A DNA stretch of 55,055 nt from Achromobacter sp. Bel. GTDB lineage: Bacteria; Pseudomonadota; Gammaproteobacteria; Burkholderiales; Burkholderiaceae_B. Numbering within the stretch: position 1 is the stretch's first letter; the number at the start of each line of letters is the position of its first letter. The stretch covers positions 1 through 55,055 of the forward strand of contig NZ_JABBJN010000037.1 of the NCBI RefSeq assembly GCF_012928505.1. The letters are read 5' to 3'. The notes under the pieces were generated by a model. That model made no database searches. It had not been told where the DNA came from and saw only the letters and a list, made by a program, of their open reading frames with translations. A program made the position numbers and the translations under genes. Of this stretch, positions 1-7,377 are shown one piece after another.

Positions 1-909
1 GTCTGCCGGCGCCGCCTGGCGGCCTTGCGCGGCGCGGGAGCCACTGTTGCCGCCCACGCGGTTCACGGCCGGCGCGCTATCGGCGCTGTCGCGATACACA
101 TAGGTGCCGGACTTCTCTTCGCGGCCCACTTCCAGAAAGCCGCGCGACTGCGCCTCGTCCAGCAGGTTACCGAAGGCGCGGAAGCCGTAGTAGGACTCGT
201 TGAAATCCGGCTTGCGGCGCTTTAACGCATCCTTCAGCGCCGACGCCCAGATCTTGCCGCTGTCGCCCCGTTCGGCCATCAGCGCTTCGAACGTCTCGAC
301 AACCATTTCCACGGCCTGGGTCTTGCGGGTTTCGAGTTCTTCCTTGCGGCTGCGCTCTTCATCCGGCGTCCGGCGCTGGCCGGCTTGGGCGCCGCCCCGG
401 GTGTCGCGCCGGGCGTCGGCGGTGCGCTGGCCTTCGCGGGCCAGGTCGTCATAAAAGATGAATTCGTCGCAGTTGGCAATCAGCAGGTCGGACGTGGATT
501 GCTTCACGCCCACACCGATCACCTTCTTGTTGTTTTCGCGCAGCTTGGACACCAGCGGCGAAAAATCGGAATCGCCGCTGATGATCACGAACGTGTTGAC
601 GTGCGACTTGGTGTAGCAAAAGTCCAACGCATCGACGACCAGGCGGATGTCGGCCGAATTCTTGCCAGACTGGCGCACGTGCGGAATCTCGATCAGCTCG
701 AAATTGGCCTCGTGCATGGGGGCCTTGAATTCCTTGTAGCGCTCCCAATCGCAATAGGCCTTCTTGACAACGATGCTGCCTTTTAGCAGCAGGCGCTCCA
801 GCACGGGCCGGATGTCGAACTTCTGATACTTGGTGTCGCGCACACCCAGCGCTACGTTCTCGAAGTCGCAGAAAAGCGCCATGCTGACGTTTTCGTTGGG
901 GGTATTCAT
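1..909 (-). CDS. NYN-domain (LabA/DUF88) protein with C-terminal OST-HTH/LOTUS domain, partial
   Basis: The gene reads leftwards from an ATG at 909 (MNTPNENVSMALFCDFENV) and stays open to the window edge, so the C-terminus is missing. Residues about 8-160 form an NYN (PIN-like) domain: the early Asp in ALFCDFENV, a middle Asp in SADIRLVVDALD and the late ISGDSDFSPLV are the acidic residues that normally bind metal in this nuclease-like fold. A charged linker rich in Arg and Glu follows, then about residues 210-285 resemble an OST-HTH/LOTUS RNA-binding module (MVVETFEALMAERGD, later GFRAFGNLLDEA). The known family combination suggests an RNA-directed nuclease or RNA-binding protein; the actual target is unknown. 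No operon partner is visible. Confidence 0.85.
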   Translation of the reverse strand, partial: MNTPNENVSMALFCDFENVALGVRDTKYQKFDIRPVLERLLLKGSIVVKKAYCDWERYKEFKAPMHEANFELIEIPHVRQSGKNSADIRLVVDALDFCYTKSHVNTFVIISGDSDFSPLVSKLRENNKKVIGVGVKQSTSDLLIANCDEFIFYDDLAREGQRTADARRDTRGGAQAGQRRTPDEERSRKEELETRKTQAVEMVVETFEALMAERGDSGKIWASALKDALKRRKPDFNESYYGFRAFGNLLDEAQSRGFLEVGREEKSGTYVYRDSADSAPAVNRVGGNSGSRAAQGRQAAPAD

Positions 910-1035
910 GAGGTTCTCCAATGCTGCGGCGGCGATAGCGGCTGACCGCCAGATACCGCTCATGATATACATATCCGGCTGCGCCCCCCTCAGCCCCCCT
1001 TCTGCGCGCGCCCGGGCGCCCTCATCCCTCCCGCC

Positions 1036-1593
1036 ATGACCTACCCCGCCTTGACTACCGCCCGCCTGACCTTGCAGCCGCTCTGCATGGACGACGCCGA
1101 GGCCGTCCAGCGCATTTTTCCGCAATGGGAGATCGTGCGTTTCCTGGCGGACCAGGTGCCGTGGCCGTACCCGGACCACGGCGCCAGGGACTACATCGAG
1201 CATGTCGCGCTGCCCGCCATCCGTCGGGGCGAACAATGGCATTGGACCGTTCGCACGCTGGACGCTCCCGCCCGCCTGATCGGGGTCATCAGTCTGATGG
1301 ACGACGATTCCCGCAACAACCGCGGCTTCTGGCTGGACCCCGCCCATCACGGCAAGGGCTACATGACCGAAGCCAGCGAAGCTGTCACCGCCTATTGGTT
1401 CAATGTGCTGGGAAAACCGTTGCTGCGAGCGCCCAAAGCCGTCGCCAACACGGGGTCGCGCAAGATTTCCGAACGCAGCGGGATGCGCGTCGTCGGTGTT
1501 GAAGAGCGCGGTTTCGTCAGTGGCCGCCAACCGGCCGAGATCTGGGAAATCACGCGTGACGAATGGCTGGCGCGCCTTCCGCGCCAAGCCTGA
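1036..1593 (+). CDS. GNAT family N-acetyltransferase (RimJ/RimL-like)
   Basis: 185 residues, the usual length for the Acetyltransf_3 branch of GNAT enzymes. It opens with the typical TARLTLQPL strand and carries the acetyl-CoA-binding region around GFWLDPAHHGKGYMTEA (about residues 95-113), followed by a helix and a late segment GSRKISERSGMRVVG seen in RimJ-type proteins. It should transfer acetyl from acetyl-CoA to an amine, either a protein N-terminus or a small molecule; the substrate cannot be read from the sequence. It stands alone, divergent from the NYN gene and 180 bases before the stator pair. Confidence 0.85.
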   Translation: MTYPALTTARLTLQPLCMDDAEAVQRIFPQWEIVRFLADQVPWPYPDHGARDYIEHVALPAIRRGEQWHWTVRTLDAPARLIGVISLMDDDSRNNRGFWLDPAHHGKGYMTEASEAVTAYWFNVLGKPLLRAPKAVANTGSRKISERSGMRVVGVEERGFVSGRQPAEIWEITRDEWLARLPRQA

Positions 1594-1691
1594 CCCCCAA
1601 GATCCGACCCCATTTTTCGGCTTTTGCGCCCGCCACTGACCTACAGGTTAAGCCGGCGCTTACCGGCCCTTTCGCCCTGCTTTCCGGCGGA

Positions 1692-1718
1692 TTGACTGCG
1701 ATGGCTCCTGGCTAGAAT
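1692..1718 (+). promoter_or_regulatory. Candidate sigma-70 promoter of the MotA/MotB-like pair
   Basis: TTGACT (1692-1697) and TAGAAT (1713-1718) are separated by 15 bases, shorter than the preferred 17, and lie about 55 bases before the MotA start. The hexamers match the consensus well and the spacing does not, so this is a tentative call. Confidence 0.35.
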
Positions 1719-1773
1719 TTCCCGAAAATCCAGCATTCCGCGCGCGGAGTGCCTTCCCCTTCGGGCAAGATCC

Positions 1774-2646
1774 ATGAATCCGTCTTCCGTCATCGGGGCC
1801 GTCGTCGGCCTGCTTACCCTGCTTATCGTCGTCGCGCTGTCCGCCACCGACGCCAGCATGTACTTCAACCTGCCCGGCCTGGCTATCGTCCTGGGCGGCA
1901 CCTGCGCCGCGCTGTTCATCGCCTACCCGCTGCAGGAAGTGCTGCGCATCTTCAAGCTGGTGCGCACTGTGTTCCGCAACGACCAGCACGATCAGCAGCG
2001 CGACATCGAAGAACTGGTGGCGATGGCGCAGCTGTGGATGAACACCGACGTCCACAAGGTAGAGCAGGAACTCAAGAAGGTCTCCAACCCGTTCCTGCGT
2101 ACCGGCGTGCAGCTGATCATCGACAACACCCCGGAAGACCAGATCATTGAAGTGCTGCAATGGCGCGTCGCCCGTCTGCGCGCCCGCGAACAGGCCGAAG
2201 CGCAGATGTTCCGCGTCATGGCCACCTTCGCGCCCGCGTTCGGCATGTTGGGCACGCTGGTCGCCCTGATCAACCTGATGGCGGTGCTGGGCGACGGCAG
2301 CATGACCATGATCGGCCAGCACCTGGCGGTGGGCCTGATGACGACCTTCTACGGCATCCTGCTGGCCAATCTGGTCTGCAAGCCGATCGCCCTGAAGCTC
2401 GAACGCCGCACCGCGCGCCGCATCGAGTCGATGAACATGGTGCTGCAAGGCATCTCGATGATGTGCGAGAAGCGCGGCCCTGCCGTCGTGCGCGAAACGC
2501 TGAATTCGTTCGTGATGCACGTCGAAGACGAAATCTACGACGGCGGCCTGGCCGCCACGCCCGCGCTCAAACCCAAGACGGAAGGCCCGGCCAAGCCCGC
2601 TGCCCAGCCCGTCTCCATCACCCGTCCGGCCACCGCGCGTCAATGA
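1774..2646 (+). CDS. MotA/PomA-type stator channel subunit
   Basis: 290 residues with four membrane segments in the MotA arrangement: about 5-25, 32-52, 147-170 and 183-205, with the large cytoplasmic loop between segments 2 and 3. The TM3/TM4 region carries the family signature FAPAFGMLGTLVALINLM and TTFYGILLANLV. In the known family four or five MotA copies surround two MotB copies and conduct H+ or Na+ to generate torque. The stop overlaps the next start (ATGA at 2643), so this subunit and the MotB-like protein are translationally coupled. No flagellar or chemotaxis gene is nearby, so this may be a second stator set or a non-flagellar one. The family call is firm; the role in motility is inferred. 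Confidence 0.9.
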   Translation: MNPSSVIGAVVGLLTLLIVVALSATDASMYFNLPGLAIVLGGTCAALFIAYPLQEVLRIFKLVRTVFRNDQHDQQRDIEELVAMAQLWMNTDVHKVEQELKKVSNPFLRTGVQLIIDNTPEDQIIEVLQWRVARLRAREQAEAQMFRVMATFAPAFGMLGTLVALINLMAVLGDGSMTMIGQHLAVGLMTTFYGILLANLVCKPIALKLERRTARRIESMNMVLQGISMMCEKRGPAVVRETLNSFVMHVEDEIYDGGLAATPALKPKTEGPAKPAAQPVSITRPATARQ

Positions 2647-3587
2647 GCCTGATTTCCCCCTCCCTGGCGCAGCGGATCGAACAGGCCCGCCAGGCCCAGT
2701 TGCGCGCCCAGAAAGCGGCAGACAACAGCGGCTGGCGCCCCAGCCAGACCGACCGCAAGGACCGCTACGCCCGCTGGCACGTCGAAGAGACCGTGGAGCA
2801 GGACGCCGAGAACTGGCTCCTGAGCTATCTGGACCTGATCACCCTGCTGCTGGCGATGCTGGTGGTGATGCTGGCCGTGACGCGCCTGCATGGCCAGGCC
2901 CCTTCCGCATCCGACACGCCGGTAGACCTGGTGGGCACGCTGGCCACGAGCGGCCTGCCCAAATACGACGGGGAATACGCCGAATTCGAGACCACGCCGA
3001 TCCCCGCCAGTTGGGCGGAACCGCCCGCCGACGCCCCCGCCGCCGAAGTGCCGCCCGCCGACGACGGCGTGAAGGTGGCCGACGCCGTCCCGCCGCTGAA
3101 AGCGCCTTCCAAGGAATCCCTGGGCCTGGGCGACCTGGGCAAATCGGTCGACGTGATCATCAATGAGCAGTCCGTCAGCTTCCGCATCAGCAATGAACTG
3201 CTGTTCCCCTCGGGCCAGGCCACGCTCAGCCCCGCCGGCCTGGAGGTCATCAAGCGCCTGGCCGCCATCCTGACCAAGAACGAATACCTGGTGTCGGTGG
3301 AAGGCCATAGCGACCCGGTGCCGATCCAGACCCGCCAATTCGCGTCCAACTGGGAACTGTCCAGCAGCCGCGCCACCAGCGTGCTGCGCGAACTGGTGCG
3401 CGACGGGGTGTCCGCCGAACGGCTGCGGGCGGTGGGTTACGCCGAAACCCGGCCCATCGAATCCAACGACACCCCCGCCGGCCGCGCCGCCAACCGGCGC
3501 GTCGAACTGATCATGGACATCGCGCCGAAACAGCTCCCGGCCAAGGAAGCGCAAGCCGCGGTCAAGGCCGTTGCCAAAGCGCCCTGA
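2643..3587 (+). CDS. MotB-type stator subunit with OmpA peptidoglycan-binding domain
   Basis: I start it at the ATG at 2643, which overlaps the MotA stop, giving 314 residues. A basic N-terminus precedes one membrane helix (about 59-82). Asp64 in SYLDLITLLLAM sits where MotB carries its ion-binding aspartate. A Pro/Ala/Asp-rich linker (about 90-150) is followed by an OmpA-like domain with VEGHSDPVPI, NWELSSSRATSVLREL and ANRRVELIM, which normally binds peptidoglycan. It should anchor and plug the MotA channel in the cell wall. Together the pair forms a complete stator unit. Confidence 0.9.
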   Translation: MSLISPSLAQRIEQARQAQLRAQKAADNSGWRPSQTDRKDRYARWHVEETVEQDAENWLLSYLDLITLLLAMLVVMLAVTRLHGQAPSASDTPVDLVGTLATSGLPKYDGEYAEFETTPIPASWAEPPADAPAAEVPPADDGVKVADAVPPLKAPSKESLGLGDLGKSVDVIINEQSVSFRISNELLFPSGQATLSPAGLEVIKRLAAILTKNEYLVSVEGHSDPVPIQTRQFASNWELSSSRATSVLRELVRDGVSAERLRAVGYAETRPIESNDTPAGRAANRRVELIMDIAPKQLPAKEAQAAVKAVAKAP

Positions 3588-3776
3588 ACCGGCCGGGCTG
3601 GCGCCCAGGGCGTCTTGATCGCAGCGGCACGCCTGTGCTACGGGCCGACGAAAGGCTGCGCCACCGGTGCATCAAACGCCCGGAGGGGCGGCAGGGAAAG
3701 GACTGCATCGATTTTCCAGGAAGACTCACGTAAGCTTTCCGGAATCGCCACCGTGAGCCGAACCGGAACCCTCCCC

Positions 3777-4130
3777 ATGTCCTACCTGCTGCTGATCGTT
3801 GAACCCGTGGGCCAGCGCGCCCAACGCACGCCCGAAGAAGGCCGCGACGCCTACGCGCAGATGGTGCGCTACGCCGAAGACCTGAAGGCGCGCGGCCTGT
3901 TGACGCACGCCGAATCCCTGAAATCCGAATCCGAAGGCGTCCGCCTGCAGATCCGCGACGGCGAACGCTCGCTGATGGACGGCCCCTACGCCGAAGCCAA
4001 AGAAATGATCGGCGGGTTCTTCCTGCTGACGTGCGACACCCGCGAAGAGGCGCTGGCGCTCGCCGCCGAATGTCCGGCCGCGCAATGGGCGACCGTCGAA
4101 ATCCGCGAACTAGGCCCGTGTTTCATGTAG
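3777..4130 (+). CDS. YCII/DGPF-domain protein
   Basis: 117 residues from the ATG at 3777 (MSYLLLIVEP); a longer reading from 3615 has no homologous look. The YCII-related fold is marked by DGPYAEAKEMIGGFFLL, the classic DGP(F/Y)-AE-KE motif. Such proteins are small ferredoxin-like dimers of unknown activity and are the standard neighbours of ECF42 sigma factors. Its own transcription unit lies just upstream of the ECF42 operon; CATCGA at 3706-3711 and CGTA at 3729-3732, 17 bases apart, weakly echo the operon promoter motif. Confidence 0.85.
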   Translation: MSYLLLIVEPVGQRAQRTPEEGRDAYAQMVRYAEDLKARGLLTHAESLKSESEGVRLQIRDGERSLMDGPYAEAKEMIGGFFLLTCDTREEALALAAECPAAQWATVEIRELGPCFM

Positions 4131-4166
4131 GGCTTGGCGCTCAGCGGAAAACCCTGCAAAGCAAAA

Positions 4167-4189
4167 CTGGCCCGACATTGCCGGGCCAG
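4167..4189 (-). terminator. Rho-independent terminator of the small lipoprotein gene
   Basis: CTGGCCCG (4167-4174) and CGGGCCAG (4182-4189) form a perfect 8-bp stem with a 7-base loop. Read on the minus strand the stem is followed by TTTTGCTTT. It lies 18 bases past the lipoprotein stop, so it ends that leftward transcript and may also serve the DGPF gene that converges on it. Confidence 0.7.
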
Positions 4190-4206
4190 CCTGTTGGCCT
4201 ACGGGG

Positions 4207-4359
4207 TCAACAGTTCCCTTTCTTGGCCTGGCCGGGCGGACAGAACCCGCCGCGGCCGCCGCCGTCGTGGGGATCGACCACCACCGAACCGCTGGGCGTA
4301 TACACGGCACAACCGGAAAGCAACATAGCCGCCAAGGCCAGACCACACAACATTCTCAT
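4207..4359 (-). CDS. Small lipoprotein, 50 residues
   Basis: A short gene read from ATG at 4359 to TGA at 4207. The product starts MRMLCGLALAAMLLSGC: a short hydrophobic signal followed by the lipobox LSGC, so Cys17 should be lipidated and the mature peptide would be only 34 residues. The mature part holds a Gly-rich turn (DGGGRGGFC) and three further Cys-containing positions near the end (FCPPGQ, GNC). It is divergent from the ECF42 operon, with about 230 bases between starts, and followed by a good terminator. No function is recognised; the lipobox and terminator make it a credible gene. Confidence 0.7.
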   Translation of the reverse strand: MRMLCGLALAAMLLSGCAVYTPSGSVVVDPHDGGGRGGFCPPGQAKKGNC

Positions 4360-4496
4360 ATCAGCACTCGTTTGGGTTAAGACGCCGCGAGTGTAGGAGA
4401 GGCAGCTGCAACCAGGTCCGGCAGTTCGTAACAGGCTGCAGGGAAGTTCCCGCCTCGCCTTTTATGCTGGTATTTACCCTAGGTCTGCAAATCCGT

Positions 4497-4523
4497 TGTC
4501 GATCTGATGTCTTCCCGTTCGTC
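4497..4523 (+). promoter_or_regulatory. Candidate ECF42-dependent promoter
   Basis: TGTCGA (4497-4502) is followed after exactly 17 bases by CGTC (4520-4523), about 70 bases before the DGPF start at 4593. This matches, as I recall it, the bipartite motif reported for ECF42 sigma factors (TGTCGA at -35 and CGA/TC at -10). The operon encodes an ECF42-type sigma, so autoregulation is the natural reading. Confidence 0.6.
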
Positions 4524-4592
4524 GTGCCAGTACAAGCCGAAAGTCCCAACCGGAACCCAGGCTGCGACGTCCCGACCCAAGGAGAGACTCAG

Positions 4593-5003
4593 ATGCGATT
4601 CATGATCATTGTCCGGGCCACGCCCGATAGCGAAGCCGGCCTGATGCCGGAAGAAAGCCTGCTTGCCTCGATGGCGACCTATCACGAGGCGCTGGCCAAG
4701 GCCGGCGTGCTGCTGGACGCCAACGGCTTGAAACCCTCGTCCCAAGGGTGGCGCGTGCAATATGACGGCGGCCAACGCACGGTGGTGGACGGCCCCTTTG
4801 CCGAGACCAAGGAATTGATCGCCGGCTACACCCTGATCCAGGTGCGCTCGCGCGAAGAAGCGATGCAGTGGGCGCTGCGCTTTCCCGAGCCTTTCATCAG
4901 CCAACCCTGCGCCATCGAAGTGCGCCAGCTGTATGAATTGGAAGATTTCGCGCCCAGCAACGCGGTGGACCGCTTTCGCGACATTCCCGGCGTCGGCCAC
5001 TGA
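4593..5003 (+). CDS. YCII/DGPF-domain protein, first gene of the ECF42 operon
   Basis: 136 residues from the ATG at 4593, which has a strong ribosome site (AAGGAGAG nearby); a longer upstream reading is not supported. It starts MRFMIIVRATPDSEAG and carries the family motif VVDGPFAETKELIAGY. The activity of DGPF proteins is unknown, though they are consistently encoded next to ECF42 sigma factors and are reported targets of them. Here it leads a compact run of DGPF, SRPBCC, VOC and sigma genes, the last three joined by 4-base overlaps. Confidence 0.88.
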   Translation: MRFMIIVRATPDSEAGLMPEESLLASMATYHEALAKAGVLLDANGLKPSSQGWRVQYDGGQRTVVDGPFAETKELIAGYTLIQVRSREEAMQWALRFPEPFISQPCAIEVRQLYELEDFAPSNAVDRFRDIPGVGH

Positions 5004-5021
5004 TCCGCGTAGGACCCCATC

Positions 5022-5567
5022 ATGCTGAAAACCCTGTTGCTGATCGTCGTGGCCGCCATCGTCCTGCTGCTGGCCTACGCGGCCACCCGGCCCGACACAT
5101 TCCGGGTCGAGCGCACCGCGCAGATCCAGGCTCCGCCCGACCGACTGTTCCCGTTGATCAATGATCTGCGCGCGTTCAATACCTGGAATCCATACGAAAA
5201 GAAGGACCCCGACATCAAAGGCAGCTACGGCGCAACCACCGTCGGCCCGGGCGCTACTTATGCCCGGGAAAGCGACAAGGTCGGCGTGGGCGAAATGCGC
5301 ATCGAATCGGTCCAGCCCGACACCACCGTCGCGATGCGCCTGGCCTTCGTCAAGCCATTTGCAGCCGTCAATCAAGTGACCTTCAGCCTGACGCCGGCAG
5401 ACAGCGGCACGCGCGTCGCCTGGGTCATGGAAGGCCGGTTGAACTTCGTTGCAAAACTGATGCACATCTTCTTCAATATGGACCGTATGGTCGGACAGGA
5501 TTTTGAAGATGGGCTCACCAATCTGAAGACCTTGGCCGAAAAGCGCCAGCCCCCCACCGGAGCATGA
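5022..5567 (+). CDS. SRPBCC (START/polyketide cyclase-like) family protein
   Basis: 181 residues. An N-terminal hydrophobic segment (about 2-22) could be a membrane anchor or an uncleaved signal. The rest fits the SRPBCC ligand-binding fold: VERTAQIQAPPDRLFPLINDL, NTWNPYEKKDPDIKG and a late VAWVMEGRLNFVAKLMHIFF. These proteins bind a hydrophobic ligand in a deep cavity; the ligand is unknown. The start lies 18 bases after the DGPF stop, and the stop overlaps the next start, so it is part of the ECF42 operon. Confidence 0.85.
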   Translation: MLKTLLLIVVAAIVLLLAYAATRPDTFRVERTAQIQAPPDRLFPLINDLRAFNTWNPYEKKDPDIKGSYGATTVGPGATYARESDKVGVGEMRIESVQPDTTVAMRLAFVKPFAAVNQVTFSLTPADSGTRVAWVMEGRLNFVAKLMHIFFNMDRMVGQDFEDGLTNLKTLAEKRQPPTGA

Positions 5568-5977
5568 ACATGCACAAGCAGATCTACGTCAACCTTGCTA
5601 TCGGCGACATGCAGAAGTCCCAGGCTTTTTTCAAGCGCTTGGGCTTCACCTTCAATCCGCAATTCACCAACGACCAGGGCGCCTGCATGGTCATCAGCGA
5701 CGACATCTACGCCATGTTGTTGACCAAGGATTTTTTCCAGGGATTCACTGGCAAGCCGTTGGTCGACGCCACCCAGGCCACCGAAGTGCTGATCTGCCTG
5801 TCTTGCGAAAGCCGGGCCGAAGTCGATGATCTGGTCGCCCGGGCGGTGGCCGCCGGCGGCACCGCGCCGCGTGCGCCGCAAGACCATGGTTTCATGTACG
5901 GCCATGGCTTCGAAGACCTGGACGGCCACATCTGGGAACTGGTGTACATGGTCCCCGGCGAAGCGGCCGGCGCATGA
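5564..5977 (+). CDS. VOC (glyoxalase/bleomycin-resistance-like) family protein
   Basis: 137 residues from the ATG at 5564, overlapping the SRPBCC stop; the ATG at 5570 is an alternative. Two beta-alpha-beta-beta-beta units are visible: IYVNLAIGDMQKSQAFFKRL at the front and MYGHGFEDLDGHIWELVYM near the end, the latter giving the conserved late Glu of metal-binding VOC proteins. Family members are small metalloenzymes or binding proteins; the substrate is unknown. VOC genes are frequent cargo of ECF42 loci. The stop overlaps the sigma factor start. Confidence 0.87.
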   Translation: MNMHKQIYVNLAIGDMQKSQAFFKRLGFTFNPQFTNDQGACMVISDDIYAMLLTKDFFQGFTGKPLVDATQATEVLICLSCESRAEVDDLVARAVAAGGTAPRAPQDHGFMYGHGFEDLDGHIWELVYMVPGEAAGA

Positions 5978-7266
5978 GCCAGGCGGCCACCCATCGGGCC
6001 ATAGAGGCGGTCTGGCGGATCGAAGCCGCCAGCGTCATCGCCGGCGTCGCGCGGCTGGTGCGCGACGTCGGCCTGGCCGAAGAGCTGGCGCAGGATGCGC
6101 TGGTGGCTGCTCTTGAACGCTGGCCCGATACGGGTGTGCCGGACAACCCGGGAGCGTGGCTGATGACCACCGCAAAGAACCGCGCCCGCGACCGCTTGCG
6201 CCTGGACGCCCTGCATACCCGCAAGCACGATCAGATCGGCCACGAACTGGAGGCCTTGCAGGCCGACGTGGAGCCCGATTTCGTGGATGCGCTGGATGCC
6301 GCCCGGCAAGACGATATCGGCGACGACCTGCTGCGCCTGGTCTTCACTGCCTGCCATCCCGTGCTGTCCACGGAGGCGCGCGTGGCACTGACGCTGCGGT
6401 TACTGGGCGGGCTGTCAACGGCCGAAATCGCCCGCGCGTTCCTGGCCTCGGAGTCGACGATCGCTCAGCGCATCGTGCGGGCCAAGCGCAGCCTGACGGC
6501 GGCCAAGGTGCCCTTTGAGGTTCCGCAAGAACAAGATCGCCGCCCCCGGCTGGCCTCCGTGCTGGAAGTCATTTACCTGATTTTCAACGAAGGCTATTCG
6601 GCGACCTCGGGCGACGACTGGATGCGCCCGGCGCTTTGCGACGAAGCGTTGCGCCTGGGCCGCATCCTGGCGGAACTGACCCCCGGCGAAGGCGAAGTGC
6701 ATGGCCTGGTGGCGTTGATGGAGCTGCAGGCGTCGCGCCTGCCTGCGCGCACCGATGCCCAAGGCCGCCCCGTGCTGCTGATGGAGCAGGACCGCGGCCG
6801 CTGGGATCCCCTGCTGATCCGCCGCGGATTGGCGGCGTTGGCGCGGTCGGCCGCCCAAGGCGGCGCGTTGGGCGCGTACGCGCTGCAAGCGGAGCTGGCC
6901 GCCTGCCATGCGCGCGCCCGCACGCCGCAGGAAACCGATTGGCCGCGCATCGTGGCGCTATACGATGCGCTGGCGCAAGTGATGCCGTCGCCCGTCGTGG
7001 CGTTGAACCGCGCCGTCGCCGTCGGCATGGCGTTCGGCCCGCAGGCCGGGCTGGAGCTTGCGGACGCCCTGTCGGCCGATGCCGCCTTGGCCAACTACCA
7101 TTGGTTGCCCAGCGTGCGCGGCGACCTGCTGGCCAAACTCGGCCGCCACGCCGAGGCCTGCGCGGAATTCGAGCGCGCCGCCGGCATGACGCGCAACGCG
7201 CGCGAACGCGAACTGCTGCTGGCGCGTGCCCGCGACATGCACGAACAGGGCCGCTCCTCCAACTAG
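5974..7266 (+). CDS. ECF42-type RNA polymerase sigma factor with long C-terminal extension
   Basis: 430 residues, more than twice a minimal ECF sigma. Region sigma-2 occupies about 10-80 (ELAQDALVAALERWP, NPGAWLMTTAKNRARDRLR) and sigma-4 about 115-165 (LRLLGGLSTAEIARAFLASE as its helix-turn-helix). The remaining roughly 250 residues carry YLIFNEGYSAT, LMELQASRLPAR and QDRGRWD, motifs of the ECF42 extension, ending in TPR-like helices. In this group no anti-sigma factor is known and the extension itself is thought to control activity; none is encoded here. It closes the operon and probably drives it. Confidence 0.9.
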   Translation: MSQAATHRAIEAVWRIEAASVIAGVARLVRDVGLAEELAQDALVAALERWPDTGVPDNPGAWLMTTAKNRARDRLRLDALHTRKHDQIGHELEALQADVEPDFVDALDAARQDDIGDDLLRLVFTACHPVLSTEARVALTLRLLGGLSTAEIARAFLASESTIAQRIVRAKRSLTAAKVPFEVPQEQDRRPRLASVLEVIYLIFNEGYSATSGDDWMRPALCDEALRLGRILAELTPGEGEVHGLVALMELQASRLPARTDAQGRPVLLMEQDRGRWDPLLIRRGLAALARSAAQGGALGAYALQAELAACHARARTPQETDWPRIVALYDALAQVMPSPVVALNRAVAVGMAFGPQAGLELADALSADAALANYHWLPSVRGDLLAKLGRHAEACAEFERAAGMTRNARERELLLARARDMHEQGRSSN

Positions 7267-7377
7267 GGATAACACCGCCCGCCCCTTTCGACTGTCAAAT
7301 ATTGTCAACGCGCGCGCTGCGCCCCCCAGCCAGGAGTAGCCTCATCCGACACAAAAATACGGGGGATGGAGCGGCGC

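Noticed and set aside
7293..7308. TGTCAA direct repeat pair before the EAL gene as a promoter
   Set aside because: The two copies are 10 bases apart, but no -10 hexamer lies at a proper distance and no regulator gene is adjacent.
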